A DNA stretch of 17,209 nt from a bacterium (GCA_021781935.1 JAJXVW010000003.1:6863-24071); one strand, 5' to 3'; shown: positions 7,763 to 14,882, numbered from the stretch's first letter. Program-made: numbers and translations. Notes: generated by a model from the letters alone, not told the origin.

Positions 7763-8506
7763 ATGCTTATCGTCGCAAACTGGAAGGCCTATGTGGAAGA
7801 TTTCACAAAGGCGAAGCACCTCATGAGCGCCGCAAAACGCGTCGCGTCGCGTTCGAAAGCGGCTATCGTCGTTGCGCCGCCCGCTCCTTTTTTGGGAGCG
7901 CTCGCGATCGGAAACCGAACGAAGGTAGCCTTCTCCGCTCAGGATGTCTCCGTCACGACCGGCGGAGCGCAAACGGGAGAATCCACGGCGCGCGCGAACA
8001 TGGCGGCCGGGGCAACCTACGCCATCATCGGCCATTCGGAGCGGCGCGCTTCCGGAGACACGAACCAGATCGTCGCGGAAAAGCTCTCGCACGCGCTCGC
8101 ACAGGGTCTCACTCCCATCCTCTGCGTCGGCGAGAAGGAACGCGACTCGGAAGGCCGATATCTCGCCTTCATACGCGAAGAACTGCGCTCGGCGCTCGGC
8201 GCCGTCGCAGTTAAGGATCGCTCGAAGATCGTTATCGCCTATGAGCCCATTTGGGCGATCGGGAAGCACGCGAAAGACGCGATACGCCCGCATGATCTCA
8301 CCGAAATGGTGCTTTATATAAAGAAGGTTCTGGCCGAACTTCTTCCAGGCAAGAGTGCCGTCCGAGCGCAGATACTCTACGGCGGCTCGGTAGAACCGGA
8401 AGGCGCGCGCGATCTCGCGGCAGCAAGCGGCATAGACGGCGTACTCGTCGGCCACGCATCGACCGACGCAGCACAGTTTTCCGCGATTATCCGCGAACTT
8501 ACCTGA
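7763..8506 (+). CDS. tpiA: Triosephosphate isomerase
   Basis: TIM interconverts dihydroxyacetone phosphate and glyceraldehyde 3-phosphate in the cytoplasm. The protein is 247 aa, close to the family norm. The catalytic residues are present: N6 and K8 (ANWKAY), H91 (IIGHSERR) and E161 (AYEPIWAIG). The phosphate-binding YGGSV is at 206-210. Loop 6 after the catalytic Glu reads WAIGKHAKDA instead of the classical WAIGTGKTA. The C-terminal phosphate motif reads VLVGHAST where VGGAS is usual. Both are variants of flexible or phosphate loops. The start lies 6 nt after an extended -10 element, with no SD. pgk begins 4 nt after the stop, so the two glycolytic genes form an operon. Confidence 0.96.
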   Translation: MLIVANWKAYVEDFTKAKHLMSAAKRVASRSKAAIVVAPPAPFLGALAIGNRTKVAFSAQDVSVTTGGAQTGESTARANMAAGATYAIIGHSERRASGDTNQIVAEKLSHALAQGLTPILCVGEKERDSEGRYLAFIREELRSALGAVAVKDRSKIVIAYEPIWAIGKHAKDAIRPHDLTEMVLYIKKVLAELLPGKSAVRAQILYGGSVEPEGARDLAAASGIDGVLVGHASTDAAQFSAIIRELT

Positions 8507-8510
8507 ACTC

Positions 8511-9674
8511 ATGCGGACGCTCACGGATATCGAAGTATTCGAAAACGTTCCGATTATCGTCAGGGCTCCGCTAAATGAGCCGGTAGAGAACGGCGTCGTC
8601 ACGGACACCTACCGCCTGAAACGGGTCGTACCGACACTCCGCTACCTCGCGGATCGGGGTGCGCGAGTAGTCGTGTTAAGCCATGTGGGGGAGAAGGGGA
8701 CTGAAACGCTAGCTCCCATAGCCGATGCGCTCGGGAAGCTCACGCCCGGCGTTTCTTTCTTCCCGGAGACCGTCGGAGAACGGGCTCGCGCTGCCGTCCG
8801 TGAACTGCCGCCCGGGCGCATTCTCGTCATGGAGAATCTGCGTCGGTACGCCGGCGAAACGGCGAATGATCCCGCGTTCGCGAAAGAGCTCGCCGCGCTC
8901 GGCGACATCTTCATCCAAGATTCATTCGATACCTGCCACCGTATGCATGCGTCCATCGTGGCGCTTCCGACGCTCGTACCCTCCTATGCAGGGCTTTTGC
9001 TCGAACAGGAAGTCTCAACGCTCTCCGCCGCGCGGACACCGGCCCACCCGGCGCTCGCGGTCATCGGCGGCGCAAAGTTTCATTCGAAGGAGGCGGTGCT
9101 CGCTGCGCTTCTCGGGAGGTATGACCAGGTGTTCGTCGGAGGCGCCCTCGCAAACGATTTTCTCAAGGCCGCGGGACGCGAGGTCGGGAAATCGCTTGTC
9201 TCGGACGCCGATCCCGTAACGGTACGGCACCTCATTGACGACCCGAAACTCATGCTTCCGACCGACACGCTCGTCATACCGGCGACCGAAGCGGACGCGC
9301 TCGACGCGCGGGCACACGCGCGCGTTGCGCCGGCGACCGACGTGCGTCCTGACGAGATCATCCTCGACCAAGGACCGGCGACGAATGCCGCTCTTGCAGC
9401 GCTCGCGCACAAAATGAAAACAATCCTCTGGAACGGCCCGCTCGGAAACTATGAGCGCGGGTTCGTCGACGGGACCGACGCGTTCGCGCAGGCGGTCGCG
9501 GAGAGTACGGCACATTCGGTCGTCGGCGGCGGCGATACGGTCGCTTCGACCGAGAAGCTCGGCCTCATGGCGCGCTTCAGCTTTGTTTCAACCGGCGGGG
9601 GCGCGATGCTCGGATTTCTCGCCAAAGGCACCCTGCCGGGCATCGAGGTGCTCGAAGCTCAGGCGAGCGCCTGA
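8511..9674 (+). CDS. pgk: Phosphoglycerate kinase, divergent
   Basis: PGK transfers phosphate between 1,3-bisphosphoglycerate and ADP in lower glycolysis. The protein is 387 aa, near the usual length. Conserved features are HRMHAS (143-148), GGAKF (186-190), WNGPLG (307-312), GGGDT (339-343) and STGGGA (360-365), so fold and nucleotide site are clear. The 3-phosphoglycerate site differs from the classical form. VRAPLNEP (17-24) replaces VRxDxNVP, so the usual Asp is Pro20. SHVGEK (57-62) replaces SHLGRP, so the usual Arg is Glu61. Basic residues R18, R35, R111 and R144 remain. It starts 4 nt after tpiA, without an SD. The last 16 bases overlap the convergent HIT gene. I call it PGK with confidence; the effect of the substitutions on catalysis is unknown. 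Confidence 0.93.
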   Translation: MRTLTDIEVFENVPIIVRAPLNEPVENGVVTDTYRLKRVVPTLRYLADRGARVVVLSHVGEKGTETLAPIADALGKLTPGVSFFPETVGERARAAVRELPPGRILVMENLRRYAGETANDPAFAKELAALGDIFIQDSFDTCHRMHASIVALPTLVPSYAGLLLEQEVSTLSAARTPAHPALAVIGGAKFHSKEAVLAALLGRYDQVFVGGALANDFLKAAGREVGKSLVSDADPVTVRHLIDDPKLMLPTDTLVIPATEADALDARAHARVAPATDVRPDEIILDQGPATNAALAALAHKMKTILWNGPLGNYERGFVDGTDAFAQAVAESTAHSVVGGGDTVASTEKLGLMARFSFVSTGGGAMLGFLAKGTLPGIEVLEAQASA

Positions 9675-10018
9675 CGAATCTTCTCCGCGTTTTCCTCAAA
9701 AGCATCCTTCGCACCGCGCGCGTTTCCGGGGAATACCCAAACGTGCGCGTGCGGCACTTCGTCGCCGACGCTTCTCTGCAGAATCCACTCGGTCTCGAAT
9801 GCCTTTTGCTGCGCACGCGCAAGCTTCCGCACCACCGCAAAATATTCCCCGAACGAAGGGACGTCCCATATCCAGCGGTAATGCGCTTTTGGGATAACCT
9901 GGACATGTCCCGGGGCATGCGGATGTATGTCGAGGAACGCGATGAACATCTCGTCCTCATAGACGCGGTGCGCAGGAATATCGCCGCGTACGATTTTGCA
10001 GAAAACACAGTCTTCCAT
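9659..10018 (-). CDS. HIT family nucleotide-binding hydrolase
   Basis: HIT proteins hydrolyse or transfer nucleotidyl groups from nucleoside phosphoramidates or dinucleoside polyphosphates. The protein is 119 aa, the common bacterial length, with start MEDCVFCKIVRGDIPAH. The N-terminal CxxC (C4, C7) is typical. The segment FLDIHPHAPGHVQVIPK (28-44) is the usual strand-loop region. The histidine triad reads HAHVWVF (90-96): the first two His, including the expected nucleophile H92, are present, but the third is Trp94. It could therefore have altered activity. The minus-strand promoter candidate TACAGT (10034-10029) lies 10 nt before the ATG. Its 3' end overlaps pgk by 16 nt tail to tail. The substrate cannot be told from sequence. 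Confidence 0.9.
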   Translation of the reverse strand: MEDCVFCKIVRGDIPAHRVYEDEMFIAFLDIHPHAPGHVQVIPKAHYRWIWDVPSFGEYFAVVRKLARAQQKAFETEWILQRSVGDEVPHAHVWVFPGNARGAKDAFEENAEKIRQALA

Positions 10019-10079
10019 CGTGCCGTATACTGTACCCTCAAGGATTTTGTCCGCAACCGCACACTGCCCCACATACCGT
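10019..10079. promoter_or_regulatory. Divergent region between the HIT gene and recJ
   Basis: The region is 61 bp. The symmetric stretch GTATACTGTAC (10025-10035) supplies TACAGT to the HIT gene on the minus strand, 10 nt before its ATG. It also supplies TATACT (10026-10031) on the plus strand, 48 nt before recJ. A single site may thus serve both genes. A closer candidate for recJ, CATACC at 10072-10077, is weak. No SD precedes recJ. Confidence 0.4.
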
Positions 10080-11804
10080 ATGTTTCCCCTGCACGAGCCG
10101 CTCACCGAACCGCTCCGGACAGCGCTCGCCGAATATGACGACCTCACGGCCGCGCTTCTCGCGCGGCGCGGCATCGTCGACAGAGACGGCGCACGACGCT
10201 TCCTCGATCCTTCGTACGATCGGGACCTGCACGATCCGCTCATGATGACCGACATGCCGAAAGCCGCGCGGCGCATGGCCGATGCTATCGCGCACGGCGA
10301 GCGCATCGCCGTCTGGAGCGACTACGACTGCGACGGCATCCCCGGCGGCGTGCTCCTGCATGATTTCCTCGCGAAAGCGGGGGCCGATTTCGAGAACTAC
10401 ATACCGCACCGTCATTTCGAGGGGTACGGCGTGAACATGCTCGGGATCGAAACGCTTGCGAAGCGAGGTACGAAACTCATCATTACGGTCGACTCAGGAA
10501 TAACGGACGTCGCGGCAATCGCGCGCGCCAAAGCGCTCGGTATCGATGTGATCGTTACGGACCACCACCTCCCGGGCGATGCGCTGCCGGACGCGTTTGC
10601 AATCGTGAATCCGAATGCGCGGCCTGACGAACGCTATCCATTCAAGGGACTCTGCGGCGCGGGCGTCGCATGGAAACTTGCCTGCGCGACGCTCGCGATC
10701 GAGCCGTCCTTGCGCGGGCGCATCCCGGTCGGTTGGGAGAAATGGCTTCTCGATATGGCCGGCCTCGCCACGATCGCCGACATGGTCCCGCTTGCCGATG
10801 AAAACCGCGCGATTGCGGCGTACGGCTTGCTCGTGATGCGCAAATCGCCACGGCTTGGTCTTCAGAAGCTTCTGCGCATGATGCGCGTCGAACAGCGAAC
10901 GCTCACGGAAGGCGACGTCGCCTTCATGCTCGCGCCGCGCGTGAACGCCGCAAGCCGCATGGGGGAACCGCGCGACGCGTTCCGCCTCTTCGTCACCGGC
11001 GACGAGACGGAAGCGGAGAACCTCGCGCGTACGCTTGAGAAGCACAATCGCGAACGAAAGGCGCACGCCGGAGCGATCACGCGCGCGGCACGCGAGAAAC
11101 TGAAACGCAAGGAGTCGCTCGGCGCGGTAATAGTGCTCGGCGACCCCGCTTGGCGGCCCGCGCTTCTCGGACTCGTTGCGAACGGCATAGCGGACGAATA
11201 CGAGCGGCCGGTCTTCTTGTGGGGCAGGGAGGGCGGCGGCGCGCTTAAGGGATCCGTCCGCAGCACCGCCGCTGTGCACGCGCTCGAGCTTATGCAGGCC
11301 GCGCAGCATGCATTCGTCGACTTCGGCGGTCACGCCGCATCCGGCGGTTTCACCGTAAAGGATGAGATGGTTTTCGATCTTGAGCGACACCTGAACGAAG
11401 CTTTCGCCGCACTTCCCGAACAAACGGGCAGCGATGCGGCGGCGCTTCATGCCGACGCCGAGCTCGCGCTGCACGAGATCTCGCCCGGACTCTTGCGCAA
11501 GCTTGAACGCCTTGCGCCGTTCGGGGAAGCAAACCCGAAACCCGTTTTCCTTATCCGGGACGCGCATCTCGACTCGATCGCTCGCTTCGGCAAGGGCGCC
11601 GAACATGTGAAAGCGGCGCTGCGATCCCCGGAGACCGGCGTTTCGCATGAGGCAATCGCATTTTTCGCCAAAGGCCGCACCGCGCACGCTGCCGATCGAA
11701 CGGAACCGGGCACACGGGCGTCTGTCCTCGTCCAGCTCGAACGAAACACATTCTCGCGCAAGAATCCGGTGCGATTACGTCTTCTCGACTTGCGGTTGGT
11801 ATAG
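10080..11804 (+). CDS. recJ: Single-stranded-DNA-specific exonuclease RecJ
   Basis: RecJ is a 5'-3' single-strand DNA exonuclease acting in recombination, mismatch and base-excision repair. The protein is 574 aa, a typical length. The DHH phosphoesterase motifs are SDYDCDGIPG (80-89; D81, D83 and D85 for metal binding), the HFEGYGVN segment, VDSGI (137-141), DHH (161-163) and NPN (177-179). These are followed by CGAGVAWKL. The DHHA1 region shows GGHAASGG at about 417-424, and a RecJ-type OB-like C-terminal domain is plausible from length. The ATG at 10080 was chosen because homologues begin near this point and upstream codons are low-quality. The TAG stop lies inside the -10 element of rnhA. 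Its neighbours rnhA and comEC point to a DNA-processing cluster. Confidence 0.93.
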   Translation: MFPLHEPLTEPLRTALAEYDDLTAALLARRGIVDRDGARRFLDPSYDRDLHDPLMMTDMPKAARRMADAIAHGERIAVWSDYDCDGIPGGVLLHDFLAKAGADFENYIPHRHFEGYGVNMLGIETLAKRGTKLIITVDSGITDVAAIARAKALGIDVIVTDHHLPGDALPDAFAIVNPNARPDERYPFKGLCGAGVAWKLACATLAIEPSLRGRIPVGWEKWLLDMAGLATIADMVPLADENRAIAAYGLLVMRKSPRLGLQKLLRMMRVEQRTLTEGDVAFMLAPRVNAASRMGEPRDAFRLFVTGDETEAENLARTLEKHNRERKAHAGAITRAAREKLKRKESLGAVIVLGDPAWRPALLGLVANGIADEYERPVFLWGREGGGALKGSVRSTAAVHALELMQAAQHAFVDFGGHAASGGFTVKDEMVFDLERHLNEAFAALPEQTGSDAAALHADAELALHEISPGLLRKLERLAPFGEANPKPVFLIRDAHLDSIARFGKGAEHVKAALRSPETGVSHEAIAFFAKGRTAHAADRTEPGTRASVLVQLERNTFSRKNPVRLRLLDLRLV

Positions 11805-11805
11805 T
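11800..11805 (+). promoter_or_regulatory. Extended -10 element (TGG)TATAGT of rnhA
   Basis: TATAGT is preceded by TGG and ends exactly 6 nt before the rnhA ATG, so initiation would fall on the start codon. The hexamer includes the recJ stop codon TAG, so promoter and upstream gene end share bases. Confidence 0.5.
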
Positions 11806-11811
11806 TCTCCC

Positions 11812-12231
11812 ATGCGGCAATTTACAATCCATGCGGATGGCGGAGCGCGCGGCAATCCCGGCCCGGCTGGGGCGGGAGCCGTCGTACGCGATGAGACCGG
11901 CTCTATCGTCGCGACCGTCTCTGAATACCTGGGCGTCCGTACGAATAACTATGCGGAGTACGAAGCGGTCATACGAGCGCTCGAAGATGTGCACGCGCTG
12001 GCGAAAGGAGCGCTCGCGGATACGGCGGTAATGGTGAAAATGGATAGCGAGCTCGTCGTGAAGCAGATGAACGGCATCTACCGGATCAAGCATCCGGATA
12101 TGGCGGCGCAAGCCGCGCGCCTCAGGGAGCTCGCCGGCCCGCTCGGTTTCATATCGTTCGCGCACGTACCCCGGGAACAGAACAAGGACGCCGATGCGCT
12201 CGCAAACCAAGCGATGGATAACGGCGGATGA
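11812..12231 (+). CDS. rnhA: Ribonuclease HI family protein
   Basis: RNase HI cuts the RNA strand of RNA-DNA hybrids, removing R-loops and Okazaki primers. The protein is 139 aa. The four catalytic acids are visible: D9 (HADGGARGNPGPAG), E49 (NYAEYEAVI), D78 (KMDSELVVKQ) and D128 (NKDADALAN). The glycine-rich start GGARGNPGPAGAG and the short ARLRELAGPL linker resemble the compact RNase HI forms of Gram-positives and archaea rather than the E. coli protein. It has no basic-protrusion insert and no N-terminal hybrid-binding domain. The ATG is preceded by TATAGT at 6 nt and no SD. It lies between recJ and comEC with short gaps and its own -10. The family assignment is firm; the choice of rnhA as symbol follows the fold and motifs. 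Confidence 0.92.
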   Translation: MRQFTIHADGGARGNPGPAGAGAVVRDETGSIVATVSEYLGVRTNNYAEYEAVIRALEDVHALAKGALADTAVMVKMDSELVVKQMNGIYRIKHPDMAAQAARLRELAGPLGFISFAHVPREQNKDADALANQAMDNGG

Positions 12232-12247
12232 GCGCCGCGTACGCTGT

Positions 12248-12253
12248 TAGGAT
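12248..12253 (+). promoter_or_regulatory. Extended -10 element (TGT)TAGGAT of comEC
   Basis: TAGGAT with an upstream TGT ends 6 nt before the comEC ATG. It is the same hexamer and spacing as before tpiA. No -35 or SD is visible. Confidence 0.5.
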
Positions 12254-12259
12254 GCGGGC

Positions 12260-13762
12260 ATGGGGATACTGCTCGCGATATCCAGTGGCGTAGCGAGCGG
12301 GATTTTTATCCGATCGCTTCTCGTTTCGGGGTGGCTCTGGGGAATCGCGTTCGCTGTGGCGTCCGTCGCCGCCCTGATCGTCTACCGACAGGCGCGCCTG
12401 CCCGCCGCGCGCGTCCTGATGCTCTTTCTCGCGTGCGCAACGCTCGGCTACATGCGTTTCGCGGTTGCGGACACGCCATTACCGAAGCCGCTCGTCGCAC
12501 AGGTTTCAACGCGCGTCACCTATCGCGGCGTGATCGTCGGTCCCCCTGACCTGCGCGATTCAAGCGCTCGCACGCCGGTAACCGTTCGCGCGGGCGGCAG
12601 GATGATTACGATGCTTGCGGTCACGCCGCGAAGCGAAGCGGTGAGCGTGGGAACGCGCGTCTCGGTTTCCGGAACGCTTCACGTCCCGGGCGCATTCTCG
12701 TCAGACGGCGGACGGATCTTCCGATACGACCGTTACCTTCAGAAAGACGGCGTCCGATTCATTCTCGATTACGCGCGCGTAAAGCCGATTGCGCCCGCGC
12801 CGTGGTACTCGATTCCCGCGTTTCTCGATCGCGTGCGACAGGCGTACGCGCGGGGGATAGAGCGAGCGCTTCCTGAACCGTACGCCTCCCTCGCGCACGG
12901 ACTCACGCTCGGAGGCAAATCCGGGCTTGGCACGGAACTGAAGAACGCGTTCGCGCGTACCGGCATCGTCCAGATTATCGTGCTGTCTGGATACCACGTG
13001 ATGCTCGTCGCGACGGCCGTCCTTGCGCTCCTCGGTAACGCACACGCGCGTCGAACGCGAAACGCGGTCATCGCGGGGTGCACGCTTACGGTCTTCGTTC
13101 TCCTTGCAGGGGCTGGCAGCGCCGCGGTACGCGCGCTCATTATGGCGATATTCGCGCTATTCGCGCGCGCCACCGCTCGTTCCTATGCTGCGGGCCGGAT
13201 ACTCATCACTGCGGTCGCGCTCATGCTGCTCTGGAATCCGTTTCTCCTCGTCTTTGATCCGGGATTCTCACTCTCCGTAGCGGCGACCGGCGGACTCATC
13301 TGGCTCGCGCCGCGTTTCTCACGGGCGTTCCGGTTCATTCCGACCGAATATCTTCGTGACGCGTTCTCGGTAACGCTCGCCGCGCAGCTTGCCGTCCTTC
13401 CGCTTCTGTTGTATTTCATGGGAACGCTTTCATTCGTCGCCATCCCGGCAAATCTGCTCATCATGCCCGTGCTGCCGTTTGCCATGGCCACGAGCGCTCT
13501 CGCAGGTATCGCGGGGATGCTGTTCGGCCTTGGACATGTCGCGAGTCTGGTCGCATTCCCCGCGTACGCATCAACCGGGTTCATTGTACGGGTAGCGAGA
13601 GAGAGCGCCTCCCTGCGGTGGGCGGCGCTCTCCGTTCCGGCGTTTCCATTCGCGTTCGTAATCGCCGCGTACGCGCTCCTTATCTATATCTATTTCGCTG
13701 CATCCGCCAAACGTTTCTCGACGACACTCCAATTAAGATTATCGAAGAACACGTCGACATAA
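12260..13762 (+). CDS. comEC: ComEC/Rec2-type competence membrane protein lacking the hydrolase domain
   Basis: ComEC forms the inner-membrane channel that takes up single-stranded DNA during transformation. The protein is 500 aa. The N-terminal part (about 1-170) has hydrophobic segments followed by a DUF4131-like soluble region (TRVTYRGVIVGPPDLRDSS, VSVGTRVSVSG). The competence domain follows: GLTLGGKSGLG (about 214-224), TGIVQIIVLSGYHVML matching the family's tGl.HllaiSGlH, AGSAAVRALIMA, and DPGFSLSVAATGGL. Multiple transmembrane helices extend to the C-terminus. Full-length ComEC has a C-terminal metallo-beta-lactamase-like domain; this protein stops before it. A separate gene at 14938 carries a degenerate version. 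The last 73 bases overlap the convergent sod gene. It starts 6 nt after an extended -10 element. Role in uptake is inferred from the family. Confidence 0.92.
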   Translation: MGILLAISSGVASGIFIRSLLVSGWLWGIAFAVASVAALIVYRQARLPAARVLMLFLACATLGYMRFAVADTPLPKPLVAQVSTRVTYRGVIVGPPDLRDSSARTPVTVRAGGRMITMLAVTPRSEAVSVGTRVSVSGTLHVPGAFSSDGGRIFRYDRYLQKDGVRFILDYARVKPIAPAPWYSIPAFLDRVRQAYARGIERALPEPYASLAHGLTLGGKSGLGTELKNAFARTGIVQIIVLSGYHVMLVATAVLALLGNAHARRTRNAVIAGCTLTVFVLLAGAGSAAVRALIMAIFALFARATARSYAAGRILITAVALMLLWNPFLLVFDPGFSLSVAATGGLIWLAPRFSRAFRFIPTEYLRDAFSVTLAAQLAVLPLLLYFMGTLSFVAIPANLLIMPVLPFAMATSALAGIAGMLFGLGHVASLVAFPAYASTGFIVRVARESASLRWAALSVPAFPFAFVIAAYALLIYIYFAASAKRFSTTLQLRLSKNTST

Positions 13763-14280
13763 TCCTTTTTCTGCGCCGGCAGGTAGTCCACCATGAATGC
13801 GTGCTCCCAAAGATCAAGCGCGAGCAGCACCGGAAGCCCGGCGAGCTGTCCGAACTCGTGGTCCCCAACGAACGCCGTGTGCACCGCCTTCGAAACGTCA
13901 TCGTAGTAGACGACGACCCAGCCGATACCGCGCGTACCGGCGACTTCCTTCACATGGCCCATGATGCCGTTCTCTCCGTAGCGATTCTTGCCGAGCGACG
14001 AAAGCGCGCCGTTCTCTTCCATGGCCTGCGCGCCTCCTTCGAACTGGCTGAAGTAATATTCGTGCATCCGCATGCCGTCGAACTCGAAGCCGAGCCGGCG
14101 GCGCAGCTCCGCCATGACGTATGCCTTGTTCTCCATATCTGAATCTTTCAGCACGCGGATCTGTTCCATGAGAAGATTCGTGTGCTTCACGTATCCCGCA
14201 TAGAGCCCGAGATGCGCTTCTATCTGTTTCGCCGAGAGTCCCTTGAGCTCCGGCAGATTGAATTTCTTTTCTTCGTACAT
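13690..14280 (-). CDS. Fe/Mn-type superoxide dismutase
   Basis: This enzyme converts superoxide to oxygen and hydrogen peroxide in the cytoplasm. The protein is 196 aa, typical for the family. The four expected metal ligands are found in order: H33 (YVKHTNLL), H73 (RMHEYYF), D156 and H160 (LDLWEHAFMVDY). RGIGWVVVYYDD (117-128) matches the conserved GsGW strand, and NLNW near the end matches the family's vvNW. The residue before H73 is Met rather than the more common Asn. Fe or Mn preference cannot be decided here. The start MYEEKKFNLPEL was chosen over an upstream ATG because TACAGT preceded by TGC (14294-14289) sits 8 nt before it. The 3' end overlaps comEC by 73 nt. It suggests exposure to oxygen. 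Confidence 0.93.
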   Translation of the reverse strand: MYEEKKFNLPELKGLSAKQIEAHLGLYAGYVKHTNLLMEQIRVLKDSDMENKAYVMAELRRRLGFEFDGMRMHEYYFSQFEGGAQAMEENGALSSLGKNRYGENGIMGHVKEVAGTRGIGWVVVYYDDVSKAVHTAFVGDHEFGQLAGLPVLLALDLWEHAFMVDYLPAQKKDYVDVFFDNLNWSVVEKRLADAAK

Positions 14281-14288
14281 ATGTGGGT

Positions 14289-14294
14289 ACTGTA
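14289..14294 (-). promoter_or_regulatory. Extended -10 element (TGC)TACAGT of the superoxide dismutase gene
   Basis: Read on the minus strand, TGCTACAGT ends 8 nt before the ATG at 14280. It belongs to the set of close -10 elements in this window. Confidence 0.45.
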
Positions 14295-14368
14295 GCACGC
14301 AGTCCGGTGGGACTTGTGAACCATGCCGCCCGTGTCATACTATCGGCATATCCCTTAAGCACAACACT

Positions 14369-14539
14369 ATGAGTATTGAAAACCCCTTCAGGGACGCCAA
14401 GGCCGAGCAGGCTAAGGCAGAAAAGGAAGCAGAGGACGGGACACACTTTGCAGAAGATGCGCGCGGCGCTCTCCATTCCGGGGAAACTGCAGAAGAAGCT
14501 CGACGAAAGGCCTTGGATGCGAATGAAGGATATAAGTAG
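14369..14539 (+). CDS. Small charged hypothetical protein
   Basis: The predicted protein is 56 aa from the ATG at 14369 (MSIENPFRDAKAEQ). It is dominated by Ala, Glu and Lys (AKAEQAKAEKEAED, then AEEARRKALDANE), with no hydrophobic segment. It is likely a soluble, helical or disordered protein. I recognise no family. Codon use (GCA, GCT, AAG, GAG, few CTC or CGC) differs from its neighbours. A -10-like CATACT (14336-14341) lies 27 nt upstream and no SD is visible. Twelve bases after the stop lies a strong hairpin with flanking A and T runs, consistent with a short monocistronic transcript. The start and the coding status are less certain than for the larger genes. Confidence 0.5.
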   Translation: MSIENPFRDAKAEQAKAEKEAEDGTHFAEDARGALHSGETAEEARRKALDANEGYK

Positions 14540-14548
14540 AATCTCGAC

Positions 14549-14583
14549 AAAAAACGGGCGCTCCCTCTGGGAGCGCCCGTTTG
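14549..14583. terminator. Bidirectional intrinsic terminator
   Basis: A 14-bp stem, AAACGGGCGCTCCC (14552-14565) with GGGAGCGCCCGTTT (14569-14582), encloses a TCT loop. On the minus strand it is followed by six T residues, making it a textbook terminator for the gene at 14604-14882. On the plus strand the run is shorter (TTT), so it probably also ends the transcript of the 56-aa gene. Confidence 0.85.
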
Positions 14584-14603
14584 CGTTGGGGATGTGATGA
14601 TAT

Positions 14604-14882
14604 TCAATGCATCGTGCTGACACGATGCGTTTTCAATTCTTCCAACAAGCCCGCGCGCATCTGTGCTGAAGCATACGCAAGCTGCCTACCTCGGTCTCTC
14701 GGGAAGAGCCGTTTCGCTTCCCTGAGCGATTCTTCGAGTTGCCGTCGGAGATCGTTCTCGATTGTCGAACGGCGCGCAAGCGGTATAAGCGCGTGCGCCT
14801 GACGAGCGATCTCCGACAATTCTCGTCGAAGTTTTGCATCTGAAACCATCTCTCCACTCCACCATTTGCCACCCTTCGACAT
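14604..14882 (-). CDS. Small basic, helical hypothetical protein
   Basis: From the ATG at 14882 the protein is 92 aa. It consists largely of charged helical segments (DAKLRRELSEIARQAHALI, ENDLRRQLEESLREAKRL, AYASAQMRAGLLEEL). There are no cysteines, no transmembrane segment and no family I recognise. The start is doubtful. A perfect TATAAT (minus strand, 14886-14881) overlaps the first ATG, so a transcript from that box would begin inside the frame. A second in-frame ATG at 14849 (MVSDAKLRREL, 81 aa) is preceded by GGAGTGGAG, the only SD-like sequence I see before a gene in this window. I favour 14849 if that box is the promoter. The intrinsic terminator at 14549-14583 follows the stop. Codon use is more AT-rich than around it. 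Confidence 0.6.
   Translation of the reverse strand: MSKGGKWWSGEMVSDAKLRRELSEIARQAHALIPLARRSTIENDLRRQLEESLREAKRLFPRDRGRQLAYASAQMRAGLLEELKTHRVSTMH

Noticed and set aside
7601..8608. Minus-strand 335-codon open frame opposite tpiA
   Set aside because: Spans the tpiA gene with its catalytic motifs, crosses gene borders and has no domain pattern.
10494..11687. Minus-strand 397-codon open frame opposite recJ
   Set aside because: Antisense shadow; the RecJ frame has all DHH motifs and this translation shows none.
12222..12237. Short inverted repeat CGGCG...CGCCG at the end of rnhA
   Set aside because: A 5-bp GC stem without T-run is expected by chance in this composition.
14301..14314. Small hairpin AGTCC-GGTG-GGACT between sod and the 56-aa gene
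   Set aside because: Too short and without partner motifs; no riboswitch or tRNA-like structure around it.
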